Program-made: the position numbers and the translations under genes
The notes under the pieces: generated by a model
Told to the model about the DNA's origin: nothing
The model's database searches: none
The model's input: only the letters and a program-made list of their open reading frames with translations
Source of the DNA: Actinomycetota bacterium
Lineage (GTDB): Bacteria > Actinomycetota > Acidimicrobiia > Acidimicrobiales > CADCTF01
Direction of reading: 5' to 3'
Assembly: GCA_019348305.1 (NCBI GenBank)
Contig: JAHWJQ010000061.1
Span: 1 to 10,657, forward strand
Length of the DNA stretch: 10,657 nt
Shown: piece by piece, positions 1 to 6,662 of the stretch
Layout of the letters: the number at the start of each line of letters is the position of its first letter
How positions within the stretch are numbered: position 1 is the stretch's first letter

Positions 1-336
1 GAGGCGCCGGCCAAGCGGGCGCCGGCCAAGCGGGCGCCGGCCAAGCGGGCCGGGGCCAAGCGGGCCTCCGCGAACAAGGCGCGGGCCACCACCGAGGCCT
101 CGGCCGAGGCGGGGGCGGTGCCGGCTGTGACCGAGGCGCCGGCCAAGAAGGCCGCGGCCAAGCGGGCGCCGGCCAAGCGGGCGGCGGCGAAGAAGGCCGA
201 GGCGCCGGCGCCGGTCAGCAGGACGGCCGGACGCAGGACCACCGGCCGGTGGGCGGCGGCTCTGGGAGTGCGCCCCGTCCCCGAACCGCCGGGTGCCGAC
301 GAGCCTGAGGCTCCGAGGAGCGGGCGCCGCCCCTAG
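1..336 (+). CDS. Basic Lys/Arg/Ala-rich protein, C-terminal part (5' truncated)
   Basis: The reading frame is open from the first base to the TAG at 334-336, so the start lies left of the window. The 111 visible residues are mostly repeats of the type APAKR, AAAKR and AAAKK, with a short acidic Glu/Ala patch in the middle. They end in a Pro/Arg-rich tail (GVRPVPEPPGADEPEAPRSG followed by RRP). Such tails occur in actinobacteria on HU-type nucleoid proteins, histone H1-like proteins and some nucleic-acid enzymes such as topoisomerase I, where they bind DNA or RNA by charge. No folded domain is visible, so the product cannot be named; a nucleic-acid-binding tail is inference. An ATG-like start near 118 would only be internal. 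The codons are G/C-ended and the frame has no interruption, so the gene is probably real. It converges on the small membrane protein gene at 371-613. Confidence 0.7.
   Translation, partial: EAPAKRAPAKRAPAKRAGAKRASANKARATTEASAEAGAVPAVTEAPAKKAAAKRAPAKRAAAKKAEAPAPVSRTAGRRTTGRWAAALGVRPVPEPPGADEPEAPRSGRRP
4..63 (+). repeat. 15-bp tandem repeat encoding APAKR
   Basis: The unit GCGCCGGCCAAGCGG occurs three times exactly (4-18, 19-33, 34-48), followed by a diverged copy at 49-63. A further isolated copy lies near 162-180. The unit is five codons, so gain or loss of copies keeps the frame of the basic tail. Confidence 0.85.
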
Positions 337-351
337 CTCGAATCAGGTCCG

Positions 352-369
352 CCGCCCCGTTGGAGGCGG
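352..369. terminator. Possible weak bidirectional hairpin between convergent genes
   Basis: CCGCC at 352-356 pairs with GGCGG at 365-369. Two further C-G pairs lie inside it across one bulged A, leaving a GTT loop. It sits in the 34-base gap between two convergent genes, but no T-tract follows on either strand, so termination is only a suggestion. Confidence 0.3.
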
Positions 370-370
370 T

Positions 371-613
371 TCAGTCGAGCGGCGTCCGCAGGAAGCGCAG
401 GGCCAGCACCAGAACCACCGACCATGCCGCGAACCAGATGAAGCTGAACGCGAGCACGGTCAACAGGCAGCCCTGCGAAGGCCCGTCCCGGTTGACGGGA
501 CCGAACCCGCTCGACTCCCGCTCGAAGCCGGGCAGGAGGTTCAACCAGTAGAGGACGCCGACGGCGCCGCCGGCCAGGACGATGCACAGCACCAGAGTGC
601 CGATGAGGATCAC
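371..613 (-). CDS. Small two-helix membrane protein, function unknown
   Basis: This encodes 80 residues. It starts with GTG at 613-611, which overlaps the PBP stop codon in the arrangement GTGA; translation is therefore probably coupled to the PBP. A hydrophobic segment at residues 2-24 and a second at about 50-73 flank a polar loop containing FERESSGFGPVNRDGPSQG. This suggests two membrane-spanning helices with the loop and a short charged C-terminus (RFLRTPLD) on opposite sides or faces. Codons are strongly G/C-ended, as expected of a real gene. I do not recognise a family. The position, as last gene of a DUF72-PBP run, suggests an envelope-associated role, but that is inference from context only. 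Confidence 0.7.
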   Translation of the reverse strand: MILIGTLVLCIVLAGGAVGVLYWLNLLPGFERESSGFGPVNRDGPSQGCLLTVLAFSFIWFAAWSVVLVLALRFLRTPLD

Positions 614-2790
614 GGCAACAGACCGCCCCTAGACGTCGTCGACGTGGTCGAGGTGGAGGTGCTCGATGTCGTGCTGCTCGTGGTGGTGCTGCTGCTCGTC
701 GTCGACGAGCTCGAGGAGGTCGTGGTGTCCTCCACGAAGAAGGTCGTCGGGGGCTCGAGACCGGGGATCGTCGTCGTCGTCGGTGGGATGGGCTTCACGA
801 AGTCCTCGGGTGGAACGTCTTTGAGGGCTTCGAGCATGAACGCCTTCCACGTCGCAGCCGGGATCGAGCCGCCGGTGACGCGCGCCACGCCCTTGATGTT
901 GCGCAGGGGGGCCGGCTTGTCGGAAAAACCCATCCACACCGAGGTCGACAGTGCCGGGGTGTAACCCACGAACCAGGCATCGCGGAACTCCTGCGCGGTC
1001 CCCGTCTTGCCCGCTGCCGGCCGCCCGATGTCGGCGCCGGTGCCCGTCCCGCCGGTGATCACACCCTTGAGGACATCGGTCACCTGGTAGGCGATGTCCT
1101 CGGCGATGGCCTGGACGGGCTGGCGCTTGCGGTTGTCCTCGAGCACCTTGCCCGACCGGTTCTTGGCCATCACCACCGGAGTGGGCGACCACCGCCGGCC
1201 GTTGGTGGCAAAGACACCGAAGGCCGAGGCCATGTCGAGGGGCGACACCTCCTGCACCCCGAGGGCGTAGCTCGGACCGTGCGTCTCGGGGGTGGCCACC
1301 CAGGCCGAGGTGATGCCCAGCTTCTTCGCCGTCTCTGCCACCGGCTGAACGCCGACGTCGCCGATCACCTGTGCGTACACCGTGTTGAACGACTTGTGGG
1401 TGGCCCGCCGCAAGGTGGTGCGCCCGCCGGCCGAGCCCTCGAAGTTCCCGATAACGCAGCCTTTGCCCGTGCAGTTCGGGATGCGGTAGCTGCTGGGGGC
1501 GGAGTACACCTTGGCGTCGGAAATGCCCTTCTCGAGGGCGGCGGCCAACACGAACGGCTTCCACGACGAGCCCGGCTGGCGGCCTGTGCCGCCGCCTTCC
1601 ACGACGACCGCATCATCGTCCCAGCAGCTGGCCTTCACGTCGACCTTGGGCATGTCCTCTTTCGGTGGACGGGCGCACTTGCCCAGGGCGAGGTTTACCT
1701 GGCCCCCCTCGGCCGCGAAGTCGCGCCCGCCGACCATGGCCCGGACGAAGCCCGTTGTCGGCTCGACGGCCGTCAGCGCCATGTCGAGCGGCGGCTGGGT
1801 GTCGGCCAGGGAGTCGGCTACGGACTTCTCGGCCGCTGCCTGCAGCGCCGGGTCCAGCGTCGTCTGGACCTCGAGGCCGCCCCGGAAGACCACGTCGGGG
1901 CCGTACTTCGCGGTGAGATAGCGGCGCAGGTAGTCGAGGAAGTACGGGTGCGCCGCGTACTGCTCCTGAGGCGGGTAGATCACGGTGACGTCACGAGGGC
2001 GAGGGGCCCGGGGCGTCTCGAGCCAGATGCGCTGGCGTGAGGCTTCGGCGTGCTCAGCCTGGTCGATGTAGCCGACGTCGAGCATCTGGTCAAGGACGAG
2101 CTGGCGGCGCCGCTCGGCCGCTCCCCGGTTCCCCCGGGGCTCGTACAGGCTCGGCGCGGGGATGAGACCGGCGAGCAGGGCCGCCTCGGACAGGGTGAGA
2201 TCGGACACCGGCTTGCGGAAGTACGACTCGGCCGCCGCCCCTACGCCGTAGGCACCCTCGCCCAGGTAGATGGACGACAGGTACTTGAACAGGATCTCGT
2301 CTTTGTCGGCGACCTGGTCGAGGTGCCCGGCCACCACGACCTCACGCACCTTGCGCGAGACGGTCCGGCGGCTGCCGGTGTAGGCCAGCTTGACGTACTG
2401 CTGGGTGATGGTCGACCCGCCCTGGGCGAACTCTCGCTCCCGTACATCGGTGCGCAAGGCCCGAAGGATGCCGCGCAGGTCGATGCCCCGGTGTGTGTAG
2501 AACTTGCGGTCCTCGGCTGCGATGACGGCCTGCTTCAGCACCGTCGGGATGTTCTCCTTTTTGACCGCGAGGTGCTGTTCGAACTCACGGAACCGCCCGA
2601 TCTCGTTGCCACGGACGTCATAGACCCGGGTGAGGCCACCGCCGACCGGCGGCTTCGGGTCGGGCAATTCGACGGCTCCCACCGGCGACAGCAACGCCGA
2701 CACCAAGATGGCGCAAACCGCCAGCGGGAACAGGCCGGCCAGTAACAATGACGCTGCGGCGAGCCGGGCGAGGGCGCGTGAAGTTGACAT
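610..2790 (-). CDS. Bifunctional class A penicillin-binding protein (transglycosylase/transpeptidase)
   Basis: This 726-residue enzyme polymerises lipid II into glycan strands and cross-links the peptides, acting outside the cytoplasmic membrane. It has an N-terminal anchor at about 10-35. A GT51 glycosyltransferase domain follows at about 75-235, with the catalytic Glu93 in EDRKFYTHRG, then GGSTITQQ (124-131) and the KYLSSIYLGEGAYGVGAAAE region (169-188). The transpeptidase domain carries S408-S-W-K411 (SxxK), S467-F-N469 (SxN) and K595-T-G597 (KTG), so both active sites look intact. Four cysteines (372, 389, 440, 445) lie around the SxxK site and may form disulfides. The tail from 670 is Pro/Thr-rich, then 32 consecutive Ser/Thr residues (689-720). 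The start is ATG at 2790 without a clear Shine-Dalgarno sequence. It lies 39 bases after the DUF72 gene and overlaps the next gene by 4 bases. It resembles the PonA/PBP1a group; I cannot assign a specific paralogue. Confidence 0.95.
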   Translation of the reverse strand: MSTSRALARLAAASLLLAGLFPLAVCAILVSALLSPVGAVELPDPKPPVGGGLTRVYDVRGNEIGRFREFEQHLAVKKENIPTVLKQAVIAAEDRKFYTHRGIDLRGILRALRTDVREREFAQGGSTITQQYVKLAYTGSRRTVSRKVREVVVAGHLDQVADKDEILFKYLSSIYLGEGAYGVGAAAESYFRKPVSDLTLSEAALLAGLIPAPSLYEPRGNRGAAERRRQLVLDQMLDVGYIDQAEHAEASRQRIWLETPRAPRPRDVTVIYPPQEQYAAHPYFLDYLRRYLTAKYGPDVVFRGGLEVQTTLDPALQAAAEKSVADSLADTQPPLDMALTAVEPTTGFVRAMVGGRDFAAEGGQVNLALGKCARPPKEDMPKVDVKASCWDDDAVVVEGGGTGRQPGSSWKPFVLAAALEKGISDAKVYSAPSSYRIPNCTGKGCVIGNFEGSAGGRTTLRRATHKSFNTVYAQVIGDVGVQPVAETAKKLGITSAWVATPETHGPSYALGVQEVSPLDMASAFGVFATNGRRWSPTPVVMAKNRSGKVLEDNRKRQPVQAIAEDIAYQVTDVLKGVITGGTGTGADIGRPAAGKTGTAQEFRDAWFVGYTPALSTSVWMGFSDKPAPLRNIKGVARVTGGSIPAATWKAFMLEALKDVPPEDFVKPIPPTTTTIPGLEPPTTFFVEDTTTSSSSSTTSSSTTTSSTTSSTSTSTTSTTSRGGLLP

Positions 2791-2829
2791 CCGATCTGAG
2801 TCTTGCGCGGTGGGAGGGCCCTCGCCCAG

Positions 2830-3579
2830 TCAGCCCCGGCTCGGCCCGACTTCCAGGCGCTCCGAGAGCCAGCTTGCGTCCTGAACAGCGAATCCCCCGC
2901 CGTCGTTGTTGAAGTAGGCGTACACGTCACAGCCCTCTGCCAGCCAGCCGGACAGCATCTCGGCCACCGGCTCCAGGCGCTCCGGGCCGTACCTCCCCCA
3001 GTACTTGTGGGTGAGGGTCTCGGCACCGTGAAAGCGGACATAGGTCCAGTCGGTGGTGCGGACGAGCGGGTGATCGGCCAGCAAGTCGTGCAGGCACAGG
3101 GCGGCGCCGTGGCGGCGAAGCACCTCGAACACGTCGTCGTGGAGCCAGGACGGCTCCCGCATCTCGACGGCCCAGCGCATGGTGGCCGGGGCTGCGGACA
3201 GGAACTCCTCGAGGCGCTCCACGTTGCGCTTCCATCGGGGCGGAAGCTGCACCAGCGTCGGGCCCAGCGCCGGCCCCAGGAGCTCGGCCCGCTCGAGGTG
3301 ATTGGGCAGCCACGACGCCGCGTCGCGCAGCTTCATCCGGTGGGACCCGAACCCGCCGAGCTTCAGCGCGTACGTGAAGCCGGCTGGGGCCTGAGCCGCC
3401 CAGGCCTGGAACGTCGTCGCCGCCGGCAGCCGGTAGAAGGTGTTGTTGATCTCGACCGAATCGAACAGCGTCGCGTAGTGCCCGAACCACCGCCGCTGGG
3501 GAAGGTCCTCCGGGTAGACGATCCCCCGCCAGTGCTTGTAGATCCAGCCCGAGCAGCCGACGTACGCCCGCCCAGCCAT
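2830..3579 (-). CDS. DUF72 (YecE-like) family protein
   Basis: The 249-residue product has the DUF72 hallmarks. These are YVGCSGWIYKHWRG at the N-terminus, VEINNTFYRLP where the family carries its E-N-TFY motif, then an LQLPP-like segment (VQLPPRWKRN), AVEMREPSW, YVRFHG and YAYFNND near the end. The family has a TIM-barrel-like fold and no firmly established biochemical role. I chose the ATG at 3579 because family members begin almost directly with the Y-x-G-x-SGW strand. An in-frame ATG at 3618 would add 13 residues (MSAQPLRCANILT), and neither start has a convincing ribosome-binding site. The length fits the family. It precedes the PBP gene by 39 bases on the same strand and diverges from the DsrE-like gene. 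Function in peptidoglycan metabolism is not implied by anything in its sequence. Confidence 0.9.
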   Translation of the reverse strand: MAGRAYVGCSGWIYKHWRGIVYPEDLPQRRWFGHYATLFDSVEINNTFYRLPAATTFQAWAAQAPAGFTYALKLGGFGSHRMKLRDAASWLPNHLERAELLGPALGPTLVQLPPRWKRNVERLEEFLSAAPATMRWAVEMREPSWLHDDVFEVLRRHGAALCLHDLLADHPLVRTTDWTYVRFHGAETLTHKYWGRYGPERLEPVAEMLSGWLAEGCDVYAYFNNDGGGFAVQDASWLSERLEVGPSRG

Positions 3580-3641
3580 TGTGAGGATGTTCGCGCACCT
3601 GAGGGGTTGTGCGGACATCCCAGAACGGGAAGGCTGGGACC

Positions 3642-4004
3642 ATGCGGATTCTCTACTTGGCGTCCACCGGGCCCGATGACCCCACGCGGGCGTCGATCCC
3701 GCTTCACCTCGCTGCCAATGGCTCGGCCGAGGTCGGCCAGGAGGTCCAAGTCGTGCTCGCCGGCGACGCCACCGAGCTGCTCAAGCCCGAGGTGCGAGAT
3801 GGAGTGGTGGGGGTGGGCGTCCCGCCCCTCGGGGAGCTTCTGGGCAAGGTGGCCGAGCACTCGATTCCGGTCTTCGTCTGAAAGGCGTGTGCCGTCGCCC
3901 GGGGGGCGACAGACGACCTGCTGGCCGGGATCGGTGGTGAGTGGGTGGGCGCCGGCGACGTGGCCCGTTTGATCGGGGAGGCCGACCGCGTCGTCACCTT
4001 CTGA
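3642..4004 (+). CDS. DsrE-family protein, candidate selenoprotein (in-frame TGA at codon 80)
   Basis: The start is ATG 3642, with a GGGAAGG-type Shine-Dalgarno at 3627-3633. The first part begins MRILYLASTGPDDPTRASIP and matches the N-terminal pattern of small DsrE-like sulfur-relay proteins, ending in HSIPVFV. An in-frame TGA (3879-3881) follows. Reading through gives KACAVARGATDDLLAGI, continuing to EADRVVTF and a TGA at 4002-4004, for 120 residues in total. Family members typically have a C-x-x-C-x-x-RG motif at this place, so the TGA occupies the first cysteine and yields U80-K-A-C83. The 40 codons after the TGA are about 88% G/C-ended and have no frameshift. A hairpin suitable as a SECIS element follows (3894-3910). 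If the TGA is a true stop, the product is a 79-residue truncated protein and the gene is a pseudogene. Selenocysteine is inferred; the homology to the DsrE fold is fairly firm. The family handles sulfur or thiol redox relay in the cytoplasm; the substrate is unknown here. Confidence 0.75.
3894..3910 (+). promoter_or_regulatory. Candidate bacterial SECIS hairpin
   Basis: GTCGCCC (3894-3900) pairs perfectly with GGGCGAC (3904-3910) around a GGG loop (3901-3903). The loop begins 19 bases after the TGA ending at 3881. Known bacterial SECIS elements lie within the coding region just after the UGA, with an apical loop about 16-37 bases away and a G among its first bases; this hairpin meets those rules. 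A weak lower helix (CGT 3886-3888 with ACG 3913-3915) may extend it. Chance pairing in G/C-rich coding sequence remains possible. Confidence 0.55.
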
Positions 4005-4006
4005 CG

Positions 4007-4672
4007 ATGGTGGATGTGGATGATCGGCACGTCGAGCGGCTCCACCTCGACGAGACGTCGTGGGTCGATGTGGCGCGGGGGTGGCTGAGCGGGGCAGACC
4101 AGCTGTTCGAGGCCCTGCTGCACGGCGTGGGGTGGCAGACCAGCCGGCTCTTCCGCTACGACCACTGGGTCGAGGAGCGACGCCTCGGTTCCTTGTGGCG
4201 GCCGGGGAACCCCCTTCCACACCCGGCCCTCGCCCAGGTGCACCGGAGCCTTCAACGGCAGTACCGGGTGCATTTCCCGGGCTTCGGGCTGCTCCAGTAC
4301 CGAGACGGACGAGACGGCCAGGCCTTCCACCGCGACACCGACCTGCGGTGGCTGGACGACACGATCATCGCCGTCGTCAGCCTCGGTGCCCGGCGCCCGT
4401 GGCTGTTGCGCCCGCGGGCCAGCCGCTACGACTCCTCCGAGACGAGGGGCGCCACGCACGACCTCGCGCCAGGGCCCGGCGACCTCCTCGTCATGGGGGG
4501 CCGCTGCCAGGCCGACTGGGAGCACTCGGTGCCCTACCTGCCGGGCCGCCACGTCGGCACCCGCATCTCGCTGCAGTGGCGCTACACCTCCCGCCGCGGT
4601 CGCCCCTTCGTCGGTGCGTCTTACCGCGCCCCGCGCACGTACTCGACCGGAGGATTCCAGGGCGCCCGGTAG
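4007..4672 (+). CDS. AlkB-like 2-oxoglutarate/Fe(II)-dependent dioxygenase
   Basis: The product has 221 residues. The C-terminal half carries the AlkB-family core: GLLQYRDGRDGQAFHRDTD with iron ligands H108 and D110, VVSLGARRPWLLRP, then PGDLLVMGG, the third iron ligand H173 in WEHSVP, and R186/R192 in TRISLQWRY, which bind 2-oxoglutarate in the family. The enzymes hydroxylate alkyl groups on nucleic acid bases so that the damage leaves as aldehyde; a few relatives act on proteins. The predicted role is repair of alkylated DNA or RNA in the cytoplasm; the substrate is not visible. The start is ATG at 4007, two bases after the stop of the DsrE-like gene and without its own Shine-Dalgarno, so translation is probably coupled. 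An upstream in-frame start at 3941 would lie inside the DsrE read-through region and is unlikely. Confidence 0.88.
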   Translation: MVDVDDRHVERLHLDETSWVDVARGWLSGADQLFEALLHGVGWQTSRLFRYDHWVEERRLGSLWRPGNPLPHPALAQVHRSLQRQYRVHFPGFGLLQYRDGRDGQAFHRDTDLRWLDDTIIAVVSLGARRPWLLRPRASRYDSSETRGATHDLAPGPGDLLVMGGRCQADWEHSVPYLPGRHVGTRISLQWRYTSRRGRPFVGASYRAPRTYSTGGFQGAR

Positions 4673-4694
4673 GCCCGAGCGCAACCGCGACGTC

Positions 4695-4754
4695 TGGGTC
4701 CTTCTGGTCGTGATCCGGCATCGTCTGGCCCCCGTTGGTCGCCAGAAGGACCCA
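4695..4754 (+). terminator. Long inverted repeat, probable transcript end or intergenic repeat
   Basis: TGGGTCCTTCTGG (4695-4707) is perfectly complementary to CCAGAAGGACCCA (4742-4754). CGT/ACG flanks pair beyond one mismatch (4691-4693 with 4756-4758). The loop is 34 bases. It stands 22 bases after the AlkB-like gene and before the promoter of the next gene. No T-run follows, so it is not a classical intrinsic terminator. It could be a factor-assisted terminator or a dispersed repeat. Confidence 0.5.
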
Positions 4755-4778
4755 TACGATCAACGCCTCGGCCGATCC

Positions 4779-4808
4779 TTGCCGGCGCCGGGGGCCACCA
4801 GTTAGCGT
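4779..4808 (+). promoter_or_regulatory. Possible sigma-70-type promoter of the GGT gene
   Basis: TTGCCG (4779-4784) and TAGCGT (4803-4808), 18 bases apart, resemble -35 and TAnnnT -10 boxes. Transcription would begin near 4815, just ahead of the Shine-Dalgarno AGGGAGG at 4823-4829, six bases before the ATG at 4836. The match to consensus is moderate. Confidence 0.4.
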
Positions 4809-4835
4809 CCGCGCAACGGTAGAGGGAGGTCCCGA

Positions 4836-6656
4836 ATGGGCGTCTTCTCAGTCCTTCGGCGGTACGCACGACGGCCAGTGGCCAAGGCGCCGTTGTTCGT
4901 GCTCGTGCTCTGTTTGGCCGCAGTCACCGTCGCCCCCCCGGTACCCAGCTCCGCCGAGGGGCAGGCTCGGCCGGTGGCCGCCGGAACGGGCGGTGCCGTG
5001 GCCACGGTGCAGCTCGAGGCGTCCGAAGCGGGACTCGAGGTGCTGCGCCGGGGAGGCAACGCCGTCGACGCTGCTGTGGCCGCGGCCGCGGTACTCGGGG
5101 TGACGGAACCTTTCTCGGCCGGCATCGGTGGTGGCGGCTTCATGGTGATCTACACAGCAGCCGATGCCTCCGTCACCACCATCGACCACCGCGAAGTGGC
5201 GCCGGCGGCGATGGCTCCCGACTCCTTCTTCGAGGATGGCAAGGCGCTCGGCTTCAACGAGGCCCGCTTCAGCGGGCTGTCCGCGGGCGTCCCCGGCACC
5301 GTCCAAGGCTGGTCCGATGCGCTGGCCCGGTACGGCACCATCTCCCTGGCCGAGGCACTCCGCCCCGCCATCCGGGTGGCTCGCAACGGTTTCGTCGTCG
5401 ATCGGGTGTTCTCCGAGCAGGTGGCGGCCAACACCGCCTACTTCGACGACATCTCCTCGACCCGCCGGCTCTACCTCGAGGCCGACGGCACTCCTCCCGA
5501 CATCGGCACCACCTTCCGCAACCCCGACCTGGCCCGCACCTACGAACGCATCGCGCACCTCGGGCCCAAGGGTTTCTACCGGGGGGTGGTGGCCGCGGCC
5601 ATGGTGAGAGCCGTGGCTGCGCCACCGACCACCCCCGATGCCGACCACCGGTGGCGACCGGGCGTCATGACCATGCGCGACGTCAAGGGCTACGTCGCTC
5701 CCGAGCGGGCTCCCACCCGGGTGTCGTATCGAGGGCTCGACGTCTATGGGATGGGCCCGCCCTCGAGCGGCGGCTCCACCGTGGGCGAGGCGCTCAACAT
5801 CCTCGAGGGCTTCGACCTCGCCGGTATGAAGCGCGAACAGGCGCTCCACTACTTCCTGGAGGCGTCCCGCCTCTCCTTCGCCGACCGCAATGCCTACCTG
5901 GCTGATCCCGGCTTCTTCGCCGTCCCGCTCTCCGGGCTGCTCTCACAGGGATACGCCAACGAACGAGCGTCCCTCGTGGGCGAGCGGGCGGCGCCGGGAC
6001 CGGTGGCGGCGGGCGACCCGTACCCCTACAACGGGGGTGGTTCGGCCTCTGTGGCCTCGAGCGCGGGAAGCGGCGACCGGGGAAACTCGACCACGCATCT
6101 CACCGTCGCCGACCGCTGGGGCAACGTCGTGTCGTACACCTACACGATCGAGTCGGTCGGCGGGAACGGCATCGTTGTGCCGGGCTGGGGGTTCCTGCTC
6201 AACAACGAGTTGACGGACTTCAACTTCGACTCCCTCACCCACCCCAACCGTGTCGAAGGCGGCAAGCGACCCCGTAGCTCGATGAGCCCGACCATCGTCC
6301 TCGACAGCGCCGGTCACCCGGTGGTGGCGCTCGGTTCGCCAGGCGGCTCGACGATCATCACCACCGTCCTACAGATGCTGGTCAACCACATCGACTTCGG
6401 GATGTCGCTGCCCGACGCCCTCGAGGCCCCCCGGCTCTCTCAGCGCAACACGGCGACCACCCTGGCCGAACCAGAGTTCCTGGCCACGGCTGAGGCGACT
6501 GCCTTGGCGGCCCGGGGACACCGGTTCTCCCCGATCGGAGAGATCGGGGCGGCGACGGGGATCGAGTTCCTCGGTGACGGCAGCGTGCGGGCCGTGGCCG
6601 AGTCGCGCCGCAGGGGTGGGGGGAGCGCTGTCGCTGAGAACCGGGCGAGTCCTTGA
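4836..6656 (+). CDS. ggt: Gamma-glutamyltransferase (gamma-glutamyltranspeptidase), exported
   Basis: This 606-residue precursor has the full length of the family. It cleaves gamma-glutamyl bonds (glutathione and similar compounds), transferring the glutamyl group to water or an amino acceptor. An N-terminal Sec-type signal spans about 1-40 (RR near 8-13, hydrophobic core 19-33, possible cleavage after SSA at 40). Family hallmarks are GGNAVDAAVA (73-82), IGGGGFM (97-103), DHRE with the substrate-carboxylate Arg119, PPSSGG (308-313), and the autoprocessing site before T419 in NSTTHLTV. T419 would be the nucleophile of the small subunit. YTIESVGGNGIVVPGWGFLLNNE, split in the structure, contains the acceptor region; PRSSMSP (479-485) and SPGGST (501-506) complete the site. 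All key residues are present. A strong Shine-Dalgarno (AGGGAGG) supports the start. As an actinobacterial enzyme it could act on glutathione taken from outside or on other gamma-glutamyl compounds; the substrate is not evident. Confidence 0.96.
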   Translation: MGVFSVLRRYARRPVAKAPLFVLVLCLAAVTVAPPVPSSAEGQARPVAAGTGGAVATVQLEASEAGLEVLRRGGNAVDAAVAAAAVLGVTEPFSAGIGGGGFMVIYTAADASVTTIDHREVAPAAMAPDSFFEDGKALGFNEARFSGLSAGVPGTVQGWSDALARYGTISLAEALRPAIRVARNGFVVDRVFSEQVAANTAYFDDISSTRRLYLEADGTPPDIGTTFRNPDLARTYERIAHLGPKGFYRGVVAAAMVRAVAAPPTTPDADHRWRPGVMTMRDVKGYVAPERAPTRVSYRGLDVYGMGPPSSGGSTVGEALNILEGFDLAGMKREQALHYFLEASRLSFADRNAYLADPGFFAVPLSGLLSQGYANERASLVGERAAPGPVAAGDPYPYNGGGSASVASSAGSGDRGNSTTHLTVADRWGNVVSYTYTIESVGGNGIVVPGWGFLLNNELTDFNFDSLTHPNRVEGGKRPRSSMSPTIVLDSAGHPVVALGSPGGSTIITTVLQMLVNHIDFGMSLPDALEAPRLSQRNTATTLAEPEFLATAEATALAARGHRFSPIGEIGAATGIEFLGDGSVRAVAESRRRGGGSAVAENRASP

Positions 6657-6662
6657 TTCACG

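Noticed and set aside
1279..2040. 253-residue plus-strand open frame inside the PBP gene, and similar plus-strand frames at 2050-2745 and 293-964
   Set aside because: They are antisense to clear PBP motifs and have no recognisable domain.
3609..3881. Reading the DsrE-like gene as a complete 90-residue protein starting at GTG 3609 and stopping at the TGA
   Set aside because: The ATG at 3642 has a Shine-Dalgarno and begins exactly where the family begins, and the coding signal and family pattern continue past the TGA. A truncated product remains the fallback if no selenocysteine system exists.
3941..4006. N-terminal extension of the AlkB-like protein
   Set aside because: It overlaps the DsrE read-through part in another frame, is Arg/Gly-rich without family similarity, and the ATG at 4007 fits.
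3704..4684. Long minus-strand open frames opposite the DsrE/AlkB genes
   Set aside because: Low-complexity, Arg/Pro/Gly-rich translations with no family signal; they mirror the high-GC codon pattern of the plus-strand genes.
4491..4763. 90-residue minus-strand frame across the alkB end and the inverted repeat
   Set aside because: It overlaps the conserved C-terminus of the dioxygenase and part of the palindrome, with no family signal.
4848..5849. 333-residue minus-strand open frame inside ggt
   Set aside because: Antisense shadow: ggt has a complete set of family motifs over the same bases.
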